Positions 1 to 6,975 of a stretch of DNA of 25,135 nt are shown here, in pieces. Both the position numbers and the translations under genes were made by a program. Positions within the stretch are counted from its first letter, which is position 1. Every line of letters begins with the position of its first letter. The DNA comes from an uncultured Selenomonadales bacterium (GTDB taxonomy: Bacteria > Bacillota > Negativicutes > Selenomonadales > Selenomonadaceae), in the NCBI GenBank assembly GCA_946543495.1, contig CAMNLS010000003.1, positions 1 through 25,135 of the forward strand, read 5' to 3'. Below the pieces are notes generated by a model that was not told the origin of the DNA, ran no database searches, and saw only the letters and a list, made by a program, of their open reading frames with translations.

Positions 1-132
1 TGTTTGAAAGTGGTTTGGAGCGATGAAACGAGTTTTGAAACTGATTCGGAGGTTTAAAACGAGTTTGGAGCTTTGAAACGGATTTTGGAGGCTTGAAAAC
101 GATTTTGGAGGGCGATTTGGAGGGGCAAAAGC

Positions 133-156
133 GAAATTCTAATATATTAGAATTTC
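133..156. repeat. 24-bp perfect palindrome
   Basis: Positions 133-156 form a perfect 24-bp palindrome centred on TAATATATTA with arms GAAATTC and GAATTTC. The right half recurs at 251-269 in the second copy of the larger repeat, but the left arm there is mutated. It could be a binding site for a dimeric protein or a cruciform-forming repeat end. There is no T-run, so it is not a simple terminator. Confidence 0.6.
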
Positions 157-277
157 CATGTTGGAAAAATGGCGTCGTGACGCTGATTTTTCGGTGCATA
201 AAAAAAACCCCATATTTTTTAGGGGATTTGGAGTATCGAAAGAGATTTTATAATATATTAGAATTTTCCGATTGAGC

Positions 278-304
278 AAAAAAGCCCGCCTCGTCGACGG
301 GATT
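278..304 (-). terminator. Weak possible terminator, minus strand
   Basis: Read on the minus strand, CCCGT and GCGGG form a 5-bp stem (with one G-T pair) around a 7-nt loop, followed by six T. No minus-strand gene is visible directly upstream of it, so its purpose is unclear. It may be a relic. Confidence 0.3.
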
Positions 305-438
305 ATGAACCTTTGTAAACCGAAAATAAAATCTTCCATAAAAGAACATCCCAGAAAACGTATTCACAACCAAGTTAATCAACGCTATGTATTTTAGCAT
401 ATTTTTATTTTAGAAACGCTAAATTTTTCTTTATTAAT

Positions 439-467
439 TTGTAAGTCAACGTTAAAGTGTATATAAT
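439..467 (+). promoter_or_regulatory. Predicted sigma-A-type promoter of the SnoaL/PAS/wHTH regulator
   Basis: A -35-like TTGTAA (439-444) is followed after 17 bp by a perfect -10 box TATAAT (462-467). Transcription would start near 474 and leave a leader of about 25 nt before the ATG at 499. A longer reading frame from GTG 457 would begin upstream of this transcription start, which supports ATG 499 as the true start. Confidence 0.6.
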
Positions 468-498
468 TAAAACAAATTTTGTATTGAAGAGGTTTGCT

Positions 499-1755
499 AT
501 GCAAAAAAACTACTTAGACAATGCATTGAATGCGGCTCGCGAAATGATTCACGCTTATTTTATTGATAGAAGTGTTGAGGGCGTCTTTAAGTACTTGAAT
601 CCGGCAAGCTTTACTTTTATGGGCTTTACGGAAAACGTTTACTTTAACTCATTGGAAGAATTTCGCAAATATGTCAGAGGTGCCTTAAGTTATACAATCG
701 CTTATACGATTATCGACGAAGATTATTCCGTTTGCTGTGAATCGCAGGATAGTTGCCTTGTCATCGCCAAAATTAAATTTACCAACGCGCACATACGAAA
801 GCTTTTCAATATGAATTACTTTTTTTATTTCAATCAACTCGACGATAAAATCGTTTGTTCGCATTATCATGTTGCTCGACCATTCAAGGCAGAAATACTA
901 ACTAATCCGATATTTTTCAACGAGAATATGATTCATCTTAAAAACGCTAATGAAATCATATCGCACACAGAAGAAATACTTGAGTTCATAAATTCCGAAG
1001 CGGTTGCAGAGAAAAGTTTTTACTATGAAGATAAATTTCCTTATCGAACTGTGAATCGAAACTACATGAAGCTTTTAGGATACAAGGTAATCCGTAATTT
1101 CGTCACGGAACAAAATTATTCGTCGCTGATAAACATACACCCTGAGGATCGAAGTCGCTACGTCGAATATTTGAAGAATCAATACGAAAAAAAGATAGCC
1201 ATATGCACTTCCGAGCTAAAATATCAATATCGCAACTCGTATCAGCTTATTTATCGCCTTCAATCGCCGCATCTCTCCGGCGAAGTCAAGATTTTGGAAT
1301 GGGGCAACTTCTTCACGCAAAACGGAAGCACGATAGTTAATTGTTTCATTCTGAATCTCAATGAGGCGGAAAAAATTTCATTGAACACGAACTCAAATGA
1401 CATACCCGCCACAAATCCCATGCAAGCAGATCCAATTTCTATTCGCGAGGATTGCGGCGTATATATCAAACAAAATGTTATTATCTATCCGAGGAAACGA
1501 CAAATTAAAATCGACGATAAAACCATAGACTTTACGCCGATAGAATGCGAAATCTTTCTTGTGTTGCTTGATAAATTGAATCAGCCGATAAGCGCAGACG
1601 AACTCTACAGTTGCATTTGGAGCAACGGAGAAATTTACTCAAGCAGTAATGTTTTGCCCATGCATATTAGCAATATCCGCCGTAAATTAAGAGCGCACGA
1701 AAATTCAATCAAAGTGGTTTTCATAAAAAAAGAAGGCTACTGCCTTCGTGTATAG
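499..1755 (+). CDS. SnoaL-like/PAS/OmpR-type winged-helix one-component regulator
   Basis: A 418-residue protein likely to be a cytoplasmic transcription regulator without a receiver domain. Residues about 5-130 resemble the SnoaL/NTF2-like fold (opening helix with AREMIHAYF). Residues about 165-290 look like a PAS-type sensor (NYMKLLGY, IHPEDRSRY). Residues about 330-418 are an OmpR/PhoB-type DNA-binding winged helix (FTPIECEIF, HISNIRRKLR, KKEGYCLRV). The start is ATG 499, preceded by AGAGG at 488-492. The frame can be extended to GTG 457, but that would lie inside the predicted promoter. The gene is AT-rich, stands alone and ends in its own terminator. Ligand and targets are unknown. The family assignment is firm for the C-terminus and tentative for the first two domains. 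Confidence 0.75.
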   Translation: MQKNYLDNALNAAREMIHAYFIDRSVEGVFKYLNPASFTFMGFTENVYFNSLEEFRKYVRGALSYTIAYTIIDEDYSVCCESQDSCLVIAKIKFTNAHIRKLFNMNYFFYFNQLDDKIVCSHYHVARPFKAEILTNPIFFNENMIHLKNANEIISHTEEILEFINSEAVAEKSFYYEDKFPYRTVNRNYMKLLGYKVIRNFVTEQNYSSLINIHPEDRSRYVEYLKNQYEKKIAICTSELKYQYRNSYQLIYRLQSPHLSGEVKILEWGNFFTQNGSTIVNCFILNLNEAEKISLNTNSNDIPATNPMQADPISIREDCGVYIKQNVIIYPRKRQIKIDDKTIDFTPIECEIFLVLLDKLNQPISADELYSCIWSNGEIYSSSNVLPMHISNIRRKLRAHENSIKVVFIKKEGYCLRV

Positions 1756-1770
1756 TGAGCAATTATTTTG

Positions 1771-1801
1771 AACGCGTCGGAAAGATATCCGGCGTTTTTT
1801 T
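1771..1801 (+). terminator. Rho-independent terminator after the regulator
   Basis: Arms AACGC plus CGGA (with a 2-nt bulge) pair with TCCG plus GCGTT, followed by seven T at 1795-1801. The T-run overlaps the stop codon of the converging minus-strand gene that ends at 1800. Confidence 0.75.
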
Positions 1802-3113
1802 ATGTGTCGAGCACAGCCCATTCGTTATTGAAGTAAAAACTTTTGCTTTCGGGGAGTTCGCTCCAATTTTCGATAATGCGATCTATTGCGCGTGTAACGT
1901 CGTAATGACCGTCGGTGTTCGTCAATAGGACAAGGAATTGATTGGAGCCGTTCTGCGATATAACATCACCACGGCGCAACGTATCATGCAGACACTCAAT
2001 AAATTTTTCGCCGGCATGTTTTAGAGTAAAGTTTTTATCCTCACCCGTCCGCTTGAGCGCAAACAGCACGATACAAATCGTTTTACCGTAGCCAGCGCGG
2101 GTGCGTTTAAGGAAACGATAAATGTTGCGGAAACTCTCGAAGGGCAGGATATAAGCTCCAGGCTCCTTGTTGCGTTCGCTAAGAATCATTTCAATCTGCG
2201 CAAGCGTGACAACCGTTTCGACGTTTTCTTCGGGTGAGTCCTCGTTGAAGATATTGTAGCCGTGCTTGCCGTTCTGCTTGACTATGTAAAGAGCCTTATC
2301 CGCCTTCTTATATAGTTCGGTAAAGTTGGTACCTGACTGCGGAACAAGTACACAGCCGATTGACGCGCCAAGAGGAATGTTCATATCCTCGCCCATCAAC
2401 TTTTTAGCCGCTTCAGTAATCTTTTCGTTGATGAACTGCGTCTTTGCGGCAATAGATGATTCTTCGTGGACGCCATGACAAAAGGCAACGAATTCATCGC
2501 CGCCCATACGCCCAATTAAATCCGTTGAACGCATCGTCGCCCGCAAGATGTCCGCGAACGCGATTAGAATCTTATCGCCCATCGCGTGACCGTAGATGTC
2601 ATTGACGAGCTTAAAACTATCCAAGTCAATCATCATCAATGAGCCATGCGATTTCTCACAAAGTTTCTTAAGCTCCTCTTCCGACGAACCTTTATTAAAA
2701 AGCCCGGTGAGCTTATCGGTTGTCGAAGTCTTTTTGAGGTCTTGAATCTCGCCGACTGTCTTTAAAATGTTGGCAACGCGGCGAAGAAGAACTTTTGGTT
2801 CAAAGGGCTTATGAATGAGATCCATTGCGCCGTTATCGAAGCCGCGGCTTTCAACTTCGTCTGTTTCGTCCGCCGTCATGAACATGAACGGAATTTTTTT
2901 ATGAAACTCATTTTGTAAAGCGATTTGCAGTTCAAAGCCTGTCATACCTGGCATTCGGAAATCAGAAAGCACCATGTCGGGTTGTTCCTTCCGATAGACT
3001 TCTATTGCCTCTGCTGCTGAACCTGCAGGAATGGTATCGTATTTTTCCTCCAGCATATATCCTGTCATTTCACGCAACATGTCCACGTCGTCGACTATCA
3101 AAATTTTTTTCAT
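1800..3113 (-). CDS. Response regulator with GGDEF diguanylate cyclase and a second degenerate GGDEF domain
   Basis: A 437-residue cytoplasmic signalling protein. Residues 3-118 are a receiver domain with acidic pair D8/D9, phospho-acceptor D51 in SDFRMPG, T80 and K102. Residues about 130-290 are a GGDEF domain with intact motif at 204-208 and an RxxD inhibitory site (R195-D198) exactly five residues before it. This predicts an active, product-inhibited diguanylate cyclase making c-di-GMP under phosphorylation control. Residues about 320-430 align as a second GGDEF-like domain, where RxxD (380-383) is kept but the catalytic motif reads GSNQF (389-393), so that domain is probably a c-di-GMP receptor or a regulatory module. 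The start is ATG 3113, with GGTGAGG upstream. The TTG at 3134 extends the frame but lies before that site. No partner histidine kinase is seen nearby. Confidence 0.9.
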   Translation of the reverse strand: MKKILIVDDVDMLREMTGYMLEEKYDTIPAGSAAEAIEVYRKEQPDMVLSDFRMPGMTGFELQIALQNEFHKKIPFMFMTADETDEVESRGFDNGAMDLIHKPFEPKVLLRRVANILKTVGEIQDLKKTSTTDKLTGLFNKGSSEEELKKLCEKSHGSLMMIDLDSFKLVNDIYGHAMGDKILIAFADILRATMRSTDLIGRMGGDEFVAFCHGVHEESSIAAKTQFINEKITEAAKKLMGEDMNIPLGASIGCVLVPQSGTNFTELYKKADKALYIVKQNGKHGYNIFNEDSPEENVETVVTLAQIEMILSERNKEPGAYILPFESFRNIYRFLKRTRAGYGKTICIVLFALKRTGEDKNFTLKHAGEKFIECLHDTLRRGDVISQNGSNQFLVLLTNTDGHYDVTRAIDRIIENWSELPESKSFYFNNEWAVLDT

Positions 3114-3162
3114 TACCAAAACCTCACCGTCCAAGAAATTAACAACTAATAACTTGGCAGTA

Positions 3163-3168
3163 ATTATA
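3163..3168 (-). promoter_or_regulatory. Possible -10 box for the receiver-GGDEF gene
   Basis: The minus strand reads TATAAT at 3168-3163, about 50 nt before the start codon at 3113. I see no good -35 box at 16-18 bp, so only the -10 element is supported. Confidence 0.4.
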
Positions 3169-3273
3169 AATGTTTCTTTCGATAAAGGAAAGAAAAACTT
3201 TTTCCGCGTGACTCAACAAATAAAAAAATTGTGGCTCATGAAAATGTTAAGTCTGAAATGAGCGCAACGGGTC

Positions 3274-3302
3274 TTACAATGGGCTTAACTTTTTGCTACA
3301 AT
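3274..3302 (+). promoter_or_regulatory. Predicted extended -10 promoter of the acetyltransferase gene
   Basis: TGC followed by TACAAT (3297-3302) makes an extended -10 element, with a poor -35-like TTACAA 17 bp upstream. The leader then runs to a strong Shine-Dalgarno AGGGGGT a few bases before ATG 3351. Confidence 0.5.
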
Positions 3303-3350
3303 AAAAAAGAGTCGGCTATGACTCTAAAAAATATTTAGGGGGTAAAACTT

Positions 3351-3965
3351 ATGACACTTGATGAACTGTGCGCGAGTTTTGCAGATGAGAATCACCCGGC
3401 GAATAAAAATCCCGAACGCTTAGATTTTTTTCGTGAACTCTGCCAAGACAGCCGCCGTATCGAAATGGAATTGAACACAAGCTATCACACGCCCGAAGAA
3501 ATCGTTGAGATTATGTCGCGGCTCACTCGCAGGGCTGTCGACCCGACGTTCCGTTTGTTCCCTCCGTTCTATGCCGACTTTGGTAAAAATATTCTCTTCG
3601 GCAAGAATGTCTTCATCAACTCGAATTGCCACTTTCAAGACCAAGGCGGAATCACAATCGGCGACGGCGTGATGATTGGGCACAATGTCGTTTTGGCTAC
3701 GGCTACGCATGACCTTGCGCCCTCGAAAAGTCGTAAGCTTCATTACAAGCCGATTGTCATTGACGAGAACGCGTGGATTGGTTCAAACGCCGTGATTCTG
3801 CAGGGCGTGACGATTGGCAAATGGGCAGTCGTCGCGGCGGGTGCAGTCGTCACGAAAGATGTTGAGCCTTATACGGTCGTAGGAGGCATTCCCGCTAAAT
3901 TTATCCGCAAAGTTGAAGACGATTTGGGCGATAAAGCGGTTGACTATATCGAAGGGCACATTTAA
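3351..3965 (+). CDS. Maltose/galactoside-type O-acetyltransferase (hexapeptide repeat)
   Basis: A 204-residue protein of the LacA/Maa/NodL family, which moves an acetyl group from acetyl-CoA to a sugar hydroxyl. Residues 1-60 form the helical N-terminal part. From about residue 75 the sequence shows left-handed beta-helix hexapeptide repeats (ITIGDG, VMIGHN, AWIGSN, VTIGKW). The catalytic histidine is most likely H120 in ATATHD. Length and end (VVGGIPAKFIRKV) fit the family. The gene has its own promoter and converges on the M23 peptidase gene: the two stop codons overlap in the palindrome TTAA at 3962-3965. The physiological acceptor cannot be read from the sequence; detoxification or cell-surface sugar acetylation are possible. 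Confidence 0.85.
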   Translation: MTLDELCASFADENHPANKNPERLDFFRELCQDSRRIEMELNTSYHTPEEIVEIMSRLTRRAVDPTFRLFPPFYADFGKNILFGKNVFINSNCHFQDQGGITIGDGVMIGHNVVLATATHDLAPSKSRKLHYKPIVIDENAWIGSNAVILQGVTIGKWAVVAAGAVVTKDVEPYTVVGGIPAKFIRKVEDDLGDKAVDYIEGHI

Positions 3966-4408
3966 CGCCACAAGCTCAACGGGTCAGCGTATTGATAGGT
4001 TCCGTTGACGTTGATGATGTATTCAAGGTGTAGATGCGGACCAGTTGAATAACCCGTGCTTCCAACTTGCGCGATAATCTGTCCGGCAGTGACCATTTGC
4101 CCTGCCACGACATGAAGGACTGAGCAATGAGCGTAGCGCGTATAAGCGTCAATCGCGGGGTGATAAATCAAAACCTGGTTGCCGTAGCCGTCATCGAAGT
4201 TAGCAGCCGAGACAACTTGCCCGTCGAAGAGCGAACCTACATACGCTCCATACTCGTAGCCGAGGTCAACGCCCGCATGAAATTTCCACGCGCCCGAAAT
4301 CGGATGAATTCTCCAACCGAACGGCGAAGTAACAGGGAAATCATATGCTTGAACCTGCGCGGGCAGAATCATCAGCGCGAGAATTATCAGTGCCCAAAAC
4401 TTTTTCAA
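3962..4408 (-). CDS. Secreted M23 (LytM-type) peptidoglycan endopeptidase
   Basis: A 148-residue protein with a signal peptide (residues 1-21, KKFWALIILALMIL, cleavage after VQA) followed directly by one M23 domain. The zinc ligands H44 and D48 (HAGVD) and H127 (HLH) and the catalytic histidines H94 (YAHCS) and H125 are all present, so an active endopeptidase cutting peptide cross-links in the periplasm is expected. It is short for the family, with no LysM or coiled-coil region. The start is TTG 4408. Its ribosome binding site GGGG lies in the 7-bp repeat that ends the upstream acyltransferase gene, only 3 nt away, so translation is probably coupled. It is the last gene of the minus-strand envelope block. 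Confidence 0.85.
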   Translation of the reverse strand: MKKFWALIILALMILPAQVQAYDFPVTSPFGWRIHPISGAWKFHAGVDLGYEYGAYVGSLFDGQVVSAANFDDGYGNQVLIYHPAIDAYTRYAHCSVLHVVAGQMVTAGQIIAQVGSTGYSTGPHLHLEYIINVNGTYQYADPLSLWR

Positions 4409-4411
4409 AGT

Positions 4412-5320
4412 TCATTCCCCATTCCTAATTCCCAATTCCTCATTGAATTTCTCAACTTCCTCTGGCTCAAACTCGACGCGCATAGACTTCCAGCGGTCGT
4501 GGAGCCAAAACCATTCCTCAGGATATTTCTTTACGTGCTCTTCAATCAGCAACGCCAGCCGTTGTGTCATCTGTTTAATATCGGCGTGCTTATCGGAAGT
4601 GCGTTCGACTTGTAGCGGCGGAAAAATTTCTAGCGTGTGAGTTCCGTCCGAATTCTTATGCATGAACGCCGGGAAGATTGGAACTTTCCTAAAGCGCGAC
4701 ATTGACGCCGCGCCCGTCACGAAGTTTGTTGCCTGATTAAAAAACTTAACGACCACACCGTCATCACGCCCGACATCTTGATCCATAATCAGCCCGATGA
4801 AGTGTCCTTCGTCAAGCATCTTATACATCTCACGGACGCCGCTGCGATAAGTTATGTGCATGCCAATAAGTGTGCGATACTCGTTGATAAATTTATCTGC
4901 GTCTTCGGATTTTTGCTTCTTAGCCACGCCGACTAGCGGAATGCCATTCTGCGCGAAGGCTCCGCCCATAAGCTCCCAATTATCGCTGTGGCAAGTCATA
5001 ATCACCGCGCCGCGGCAACGTGACGTTGCATCCAGATAACTTGTCAAGTGCTCCAAGCCGACAACTTTAACGTGACTGTCCATAGTTTCTTTAAGCTTAG
5101 GGAAGGACAAAACCTCCATGAAGATTGAGCCGAATTGAACAGTACTTTCGCGGGCGATGCGCTCGGCTTCTTCGGGCGAAACAAAAAGACAGCGGCGGAT
5201 ATTCTCCGTCGCAATTTTTTTCCTTTTGGCGGGCAGGAATACCCAAATTAAACTCGCTAAGCCGCGCCCGAACTTTAAGCAGAACTTCAGCGGCAACAGG
5301 CAAATTAACTTGCTCAACAA
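4412..5320 (-). CDS. Lipid A biosynthesis acyltransferase (LpxL/HtrB family)
   Basis: A 302-residue inner-membrane protein that adds a secondary acyl chain to Kdo-lipid A or its precursor, using acyl-ACP. An N-terminal hydrophobic helix (about residues 4-30) is followed by a basic stretch AKRKK. The catalytic HX4E motif is HSDNWE (H111, E116), and the later IMDQDVG and WFWLHDRWK segments are typical. The start is uncertain: TTG 5320 follows no good Shine-Dalgarno, but the frame closes at a TGA shortly upstream and no internal ATG fits the family better. Codons 96-103 lie in a 24-nt sequence found again in mrnC. The last nine codons (EELGIRNGE) are written by a 7-bp repeat. The gap to the upstream SGNH-like gene is 27 nt. 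Confidence 0.88.
   Translation of the reverse strand: MLSKLICLLPLKFCLKFGRGLASLIWVFLPAKRKKIATENIRRCLFVSPEEAERIARESTVQFGSIFMEVLSFPKLKETMDSHVKVVGLEHLTSYLDATSRCRGAVIMTCHSDNWELMGGAFAQNGIPLVGVAKKQKSEDADKFINEYRTLIGMHITYRSGVREMYKMLDEGHFIGLIMDQDVGRDDGVVVKFFNQATNFVTGAASMSRFRKVPIFPAFMHKNSDGTHTLEIFPPLQVERTSDKHADIKQMTQRLALLIEEHVKKYPEEWFWLHDRWKSMRVEFEPEEVEKFNEELGIRNGE
4414..4441. repeat. Four 7-bp tandem units (ATTCCNN)
   Basis: Units ATTCCCC, ATTCCTA, ATTCCCA and ATTCCTC follow each other at 4414-4441. On the minus strand they encode the C-terminus of the acyltransferase and put GGGG 9-10 nt before the TTG start of the M23 gene. They resemble the short 7-bp tandem repeats known from cyanobacteria in size and composition. 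Common origin is not implied. Confidence 0.8.
5012..5035. repeat. Dispersed palindromic 24-nt element, copy in the acyltransferase gene
   Basis: The minus strand at 5035-5012 is identical over 24 nt to the plus strand at 22881-22904 in mrnC. The core GCAACGTCACGTTGC is a 15-nt inverted repeat. Here it encodes residues 96-103 (LDATSRCR) just before the GAVIMTCHSDNWE active-site strand. The flanking bases of the two copies are unrelated. Confidence 0.75.
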
Positions 5321-5347
5321 CTTTAAGAATATGTATTCGATTATTTT

Positions 5348-6493
5348 TCACCGTCTTTCAAGATATTCGACAATCTCGTTTAAAAACGAGCTAAACTTTG
5401 CCGCCCCCTCGATATTCAAATGCTCAACATCGTAAAAATCAGCGTCGGATAAAAATTTAACTCGCCAACCATCAATAAAAATCGCTGAATGATGTCGATT
5501 GATAATTTGTTCAACGAGAGAATAAAACTCCTCCAGCCGTTGACTATTGTAATATTTAATGTAAGCTTCTGTCATTGGCGTCAGGAAAACTATCGGGCGA
5601 ATATTATTTTCTTCACATAGCATCAAGTATTCATCTAAAATGCCAATATTTTCCTCGCAAGTTTCAGGAAAAACTTTTTCTGACCACGTATCGATTATGT
5701 CTCTTGCTTCCAAGCGGGCTTGCGGTGAAATGTGTCGAACTTCATCGAATTTTGCAAAGTAAGGGTTATCGATATCCATCGAGTTTAACAACAATTTATT
5801 CGCCAAATAATCTTTATGGAAAAAATTTTTATAAACTTCAGCTGGTAAATGAAAATTATGCAAGTCTTTGAAAGCAATAAAATGTTGCAACATCAGAAAC
5901 TGATTATTGGCGGATTTGGATAAGTCATAATGAAAAGAGTAGGGAGCCAGCCCAATTAGCGCGTATTTGAGCTTATTATATTTTTTGCCACATGTTACAA
6001 CGTACTTTGCAACTTGAAAGTTATAGTATAAATCTTGACTGCCACGTCCGAAATTAAAGATTTTGTGATTAAAGCGAGTAACGTCCAGTGCTTTTTCAAC
6101 GTGGCTTATTCCCGTCGCGAACATTTCAAACTCCGTTGCGTTTTTTTTAAAATATCGAAGCGAGCGTTCCAATAAAAAATTTATCGGCGAGTTGAGAGCG
6201 CAAAAACTTATAAGCTTGTCTTGTGGCATACCGTATTTTTTTGCTTTATTAGTTAAGACGAGGCTCCACCACCAATTTTCAACACATAGGCAATAATCAC
6301 AAGGGAAATCCTTAACGCAGTCTTTCAAGGCGTGAAACGGTTGAATCAAATTCTTCGGCAGACCGAAATGCGCCAAGATTTTTTTCGCAGGCTCAACCTC
6401 GTCGGTGACAATCGCACAATATTCCAGCTTGGGATTTAAGATTTCCAATTTTTTTGCAAGATCATTCGTATTTGTAACCAATAGTACACGCAT
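5348..6493 (-). CDS. SGNH/GDSL-hydrolase-like protein, possible envelope polymer modification
   Basis: A 381-residue protein I recognise only at fold level. Residues 1-115 look like a separate alpha/beta domain opening with MRVLLVTNTND. Around 124-137 there is a GISH segment that could be SGNH block I with S130 as nucleophile. Near the C-terminus DVEHLN (D355, H358) followed by EGAAKFSSFL matches the Asp-x-x-His block of SGNH hydrolases. No signal peptide is evident, so a cytoplasmic or membrane-peripheral place is likely. The start ATG 6493 has a very good GGAGGTAAC site. It sits between an Arg-rich secreted protein and the lipid A acyltransferase, which suggests work on a cell-surface glycan or lipid, for example acyl transfer or removal. 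That role is inference. Confidence 0.55.
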   Translation of the reverse strand: MRVLLVTNTNDLAKKLEILNPKLEYCAIVTDEVEPAKKILAHFGLPKNLIQPFHALKDCVKDFPCDYCLCVENWWWSLVLTNKAKKYGMPQDKLISFCALNSPINFLLERSLRYFKKNATEFEMFATGISHVEKALDVTRFNHKIFNFGRGSQDLYYNFQVAKYVVTCGKKYNKLKYALIGLAPYSFHYDLSKSANNQFLMLQHFIAFKDLHNFHLPAEVYKNFFHKDYLANKLLLNSMDIDNPYFAKFDEVRHISPQARLEARDIIDTWSEKVFPETCEENIGILDEYLMLCEENNIRPIVFLTPMTEAYIKYYNSQRLEEFYSLVEQIINRHHSAIFIDGWRVKFLSDADFYDVEHLNIEGAAKFSSFLNEIVEYLERR

Positions 6494-6512
6494 ATTTTGT
6501 TACCTCCAAGCT

Positions 6513-6920
6513 TTAACGATAACGCGTGGGTGGTGGATTGGGCGGATAATAACGCTTGCCGTCTTTGTAATAGGGCGGCTTAGGCGGTGGCGGCGGATTG
6601 TACCGTCGACCATTTCGAGAATTCGGAGGCGCGGAAGGCGGGAAATAGCGATGAGCGTCACGATAACGATCACGCTCGCGTTCGCGTTCGCGCTGACGAG
6701 CACGTTCGCGTTCACGTTCACGCTGACGACGTTCCCATTCTTTACGGTAGCGGCGTTCGTTTTCCGTCTCGCGTCCAAGAAGGTATTTATCCCGGGAGTG
6801 CGCCCATTTGCCCATTTCCTGAGTTTCAATCTGCCTATCAAAATTCTCAACGGTTGATGCTTCTGCTTGCCCGCCGAATATAAGCAGACTTGCCGCCGCT
6901 ACGATTAGAACTCTTTTCAT
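6513..6920 (-). CDS. Secreted Arg/Glu-rich, Pro-rich low-complexity protein
   Basis: A 135-residue protein with a clear signal peptide (MKRVLIVAAASLLIFG, cleavage near AEA at 20-22). The middle (about 58-90) is almost only Arg and Glu with RERERE-type repeats, likely one long charged helix. The last 45 residues are rich in Pro, Tyr and Arg (PPPPPKPPYY). The start ATG 6920 follows GGGAGGCGAG; an upstream in-frame extension to 6998 would lack a site. The underlying DNA is an imperfect CGTTCG-type repeat, so the length may vary between strains. I do not recognise a family. A basic, Pro-rich periplasmic protein could bind lipopolysaccharide, glycan or peptidoglycan, but nothing in the sequence proves it. 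Confidence 0.65.
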   Translation of the reverse strand: MKRVLIVAAASLLIFGGQAEASTVENFDRQIETQEMGKWAHSRDKYLLGRETENERRYRKEWERRQRERERERARQRERERERDRYRDAHRYFPPSAPPNSRNGRRYNPPPPPKPPYYKDGKRYYPPNPPPTRYR

Positions 6921-6975
6921 TATGCTCGCCTCCCTTGCCTTATTAAAAGTTTTTAAATCTTTAAAGCTCTGTCGT

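Larger units (their letters stand above)
1..438. repeat. Gene-free AT-rich stretch with degenerate repeats
   Basis: I see no convincing gene here. Positions 1-130 hold imperfect units of about 19-22 bp built on the words TTTGGAG and TGAAACG (for example near 11-30, 64-82 and 83-102). A second repeat pair, about 45 nt each, lies at 111-157 and 222-269. Both copies begin with GATTTGGAG and end with TAATATATTAGAATTT, and they are 111 bp apart. A 60-codon reading frame at 93-275 runs through both copies and so contains a repeated NILEF-ending peptide. It has no ribosome binding site and I do not call it a gene. The stretch could be a decayed repeat-protein gene or a non-coding repeat cluster. Confidence 0.55.

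Noticed and set aside
201..229. CCCC/GGGG hairpin candidate at 208-225
   Set aside because: Four-base stem around an AT-rich loop with no T-run after it; not convincing as a terminator or riboswitch.
93..275. 60-codon open frame in the left repeat region
   Set aside because: No ribosome binding site, repeat-derived sequence, and the frame is explained by repeats spaced by a multiple of three.
4127..4615. 162-codon plus-strand frame opposite the M23 and acyltransferase genes
   Set aside because: Runs antisense through two well-supported genes, has no family-like motif and no good ribosome binding site.
6405..6857. 150-codon plus-strand frame with hydrophobic TLAFAFALTSTFAF-type repeats
   Set aside because: It is the antisense of the Arg/Glu repeat region of the secreted protein; the apparent membrane protein is a by-product of the CGTTCG repeat.
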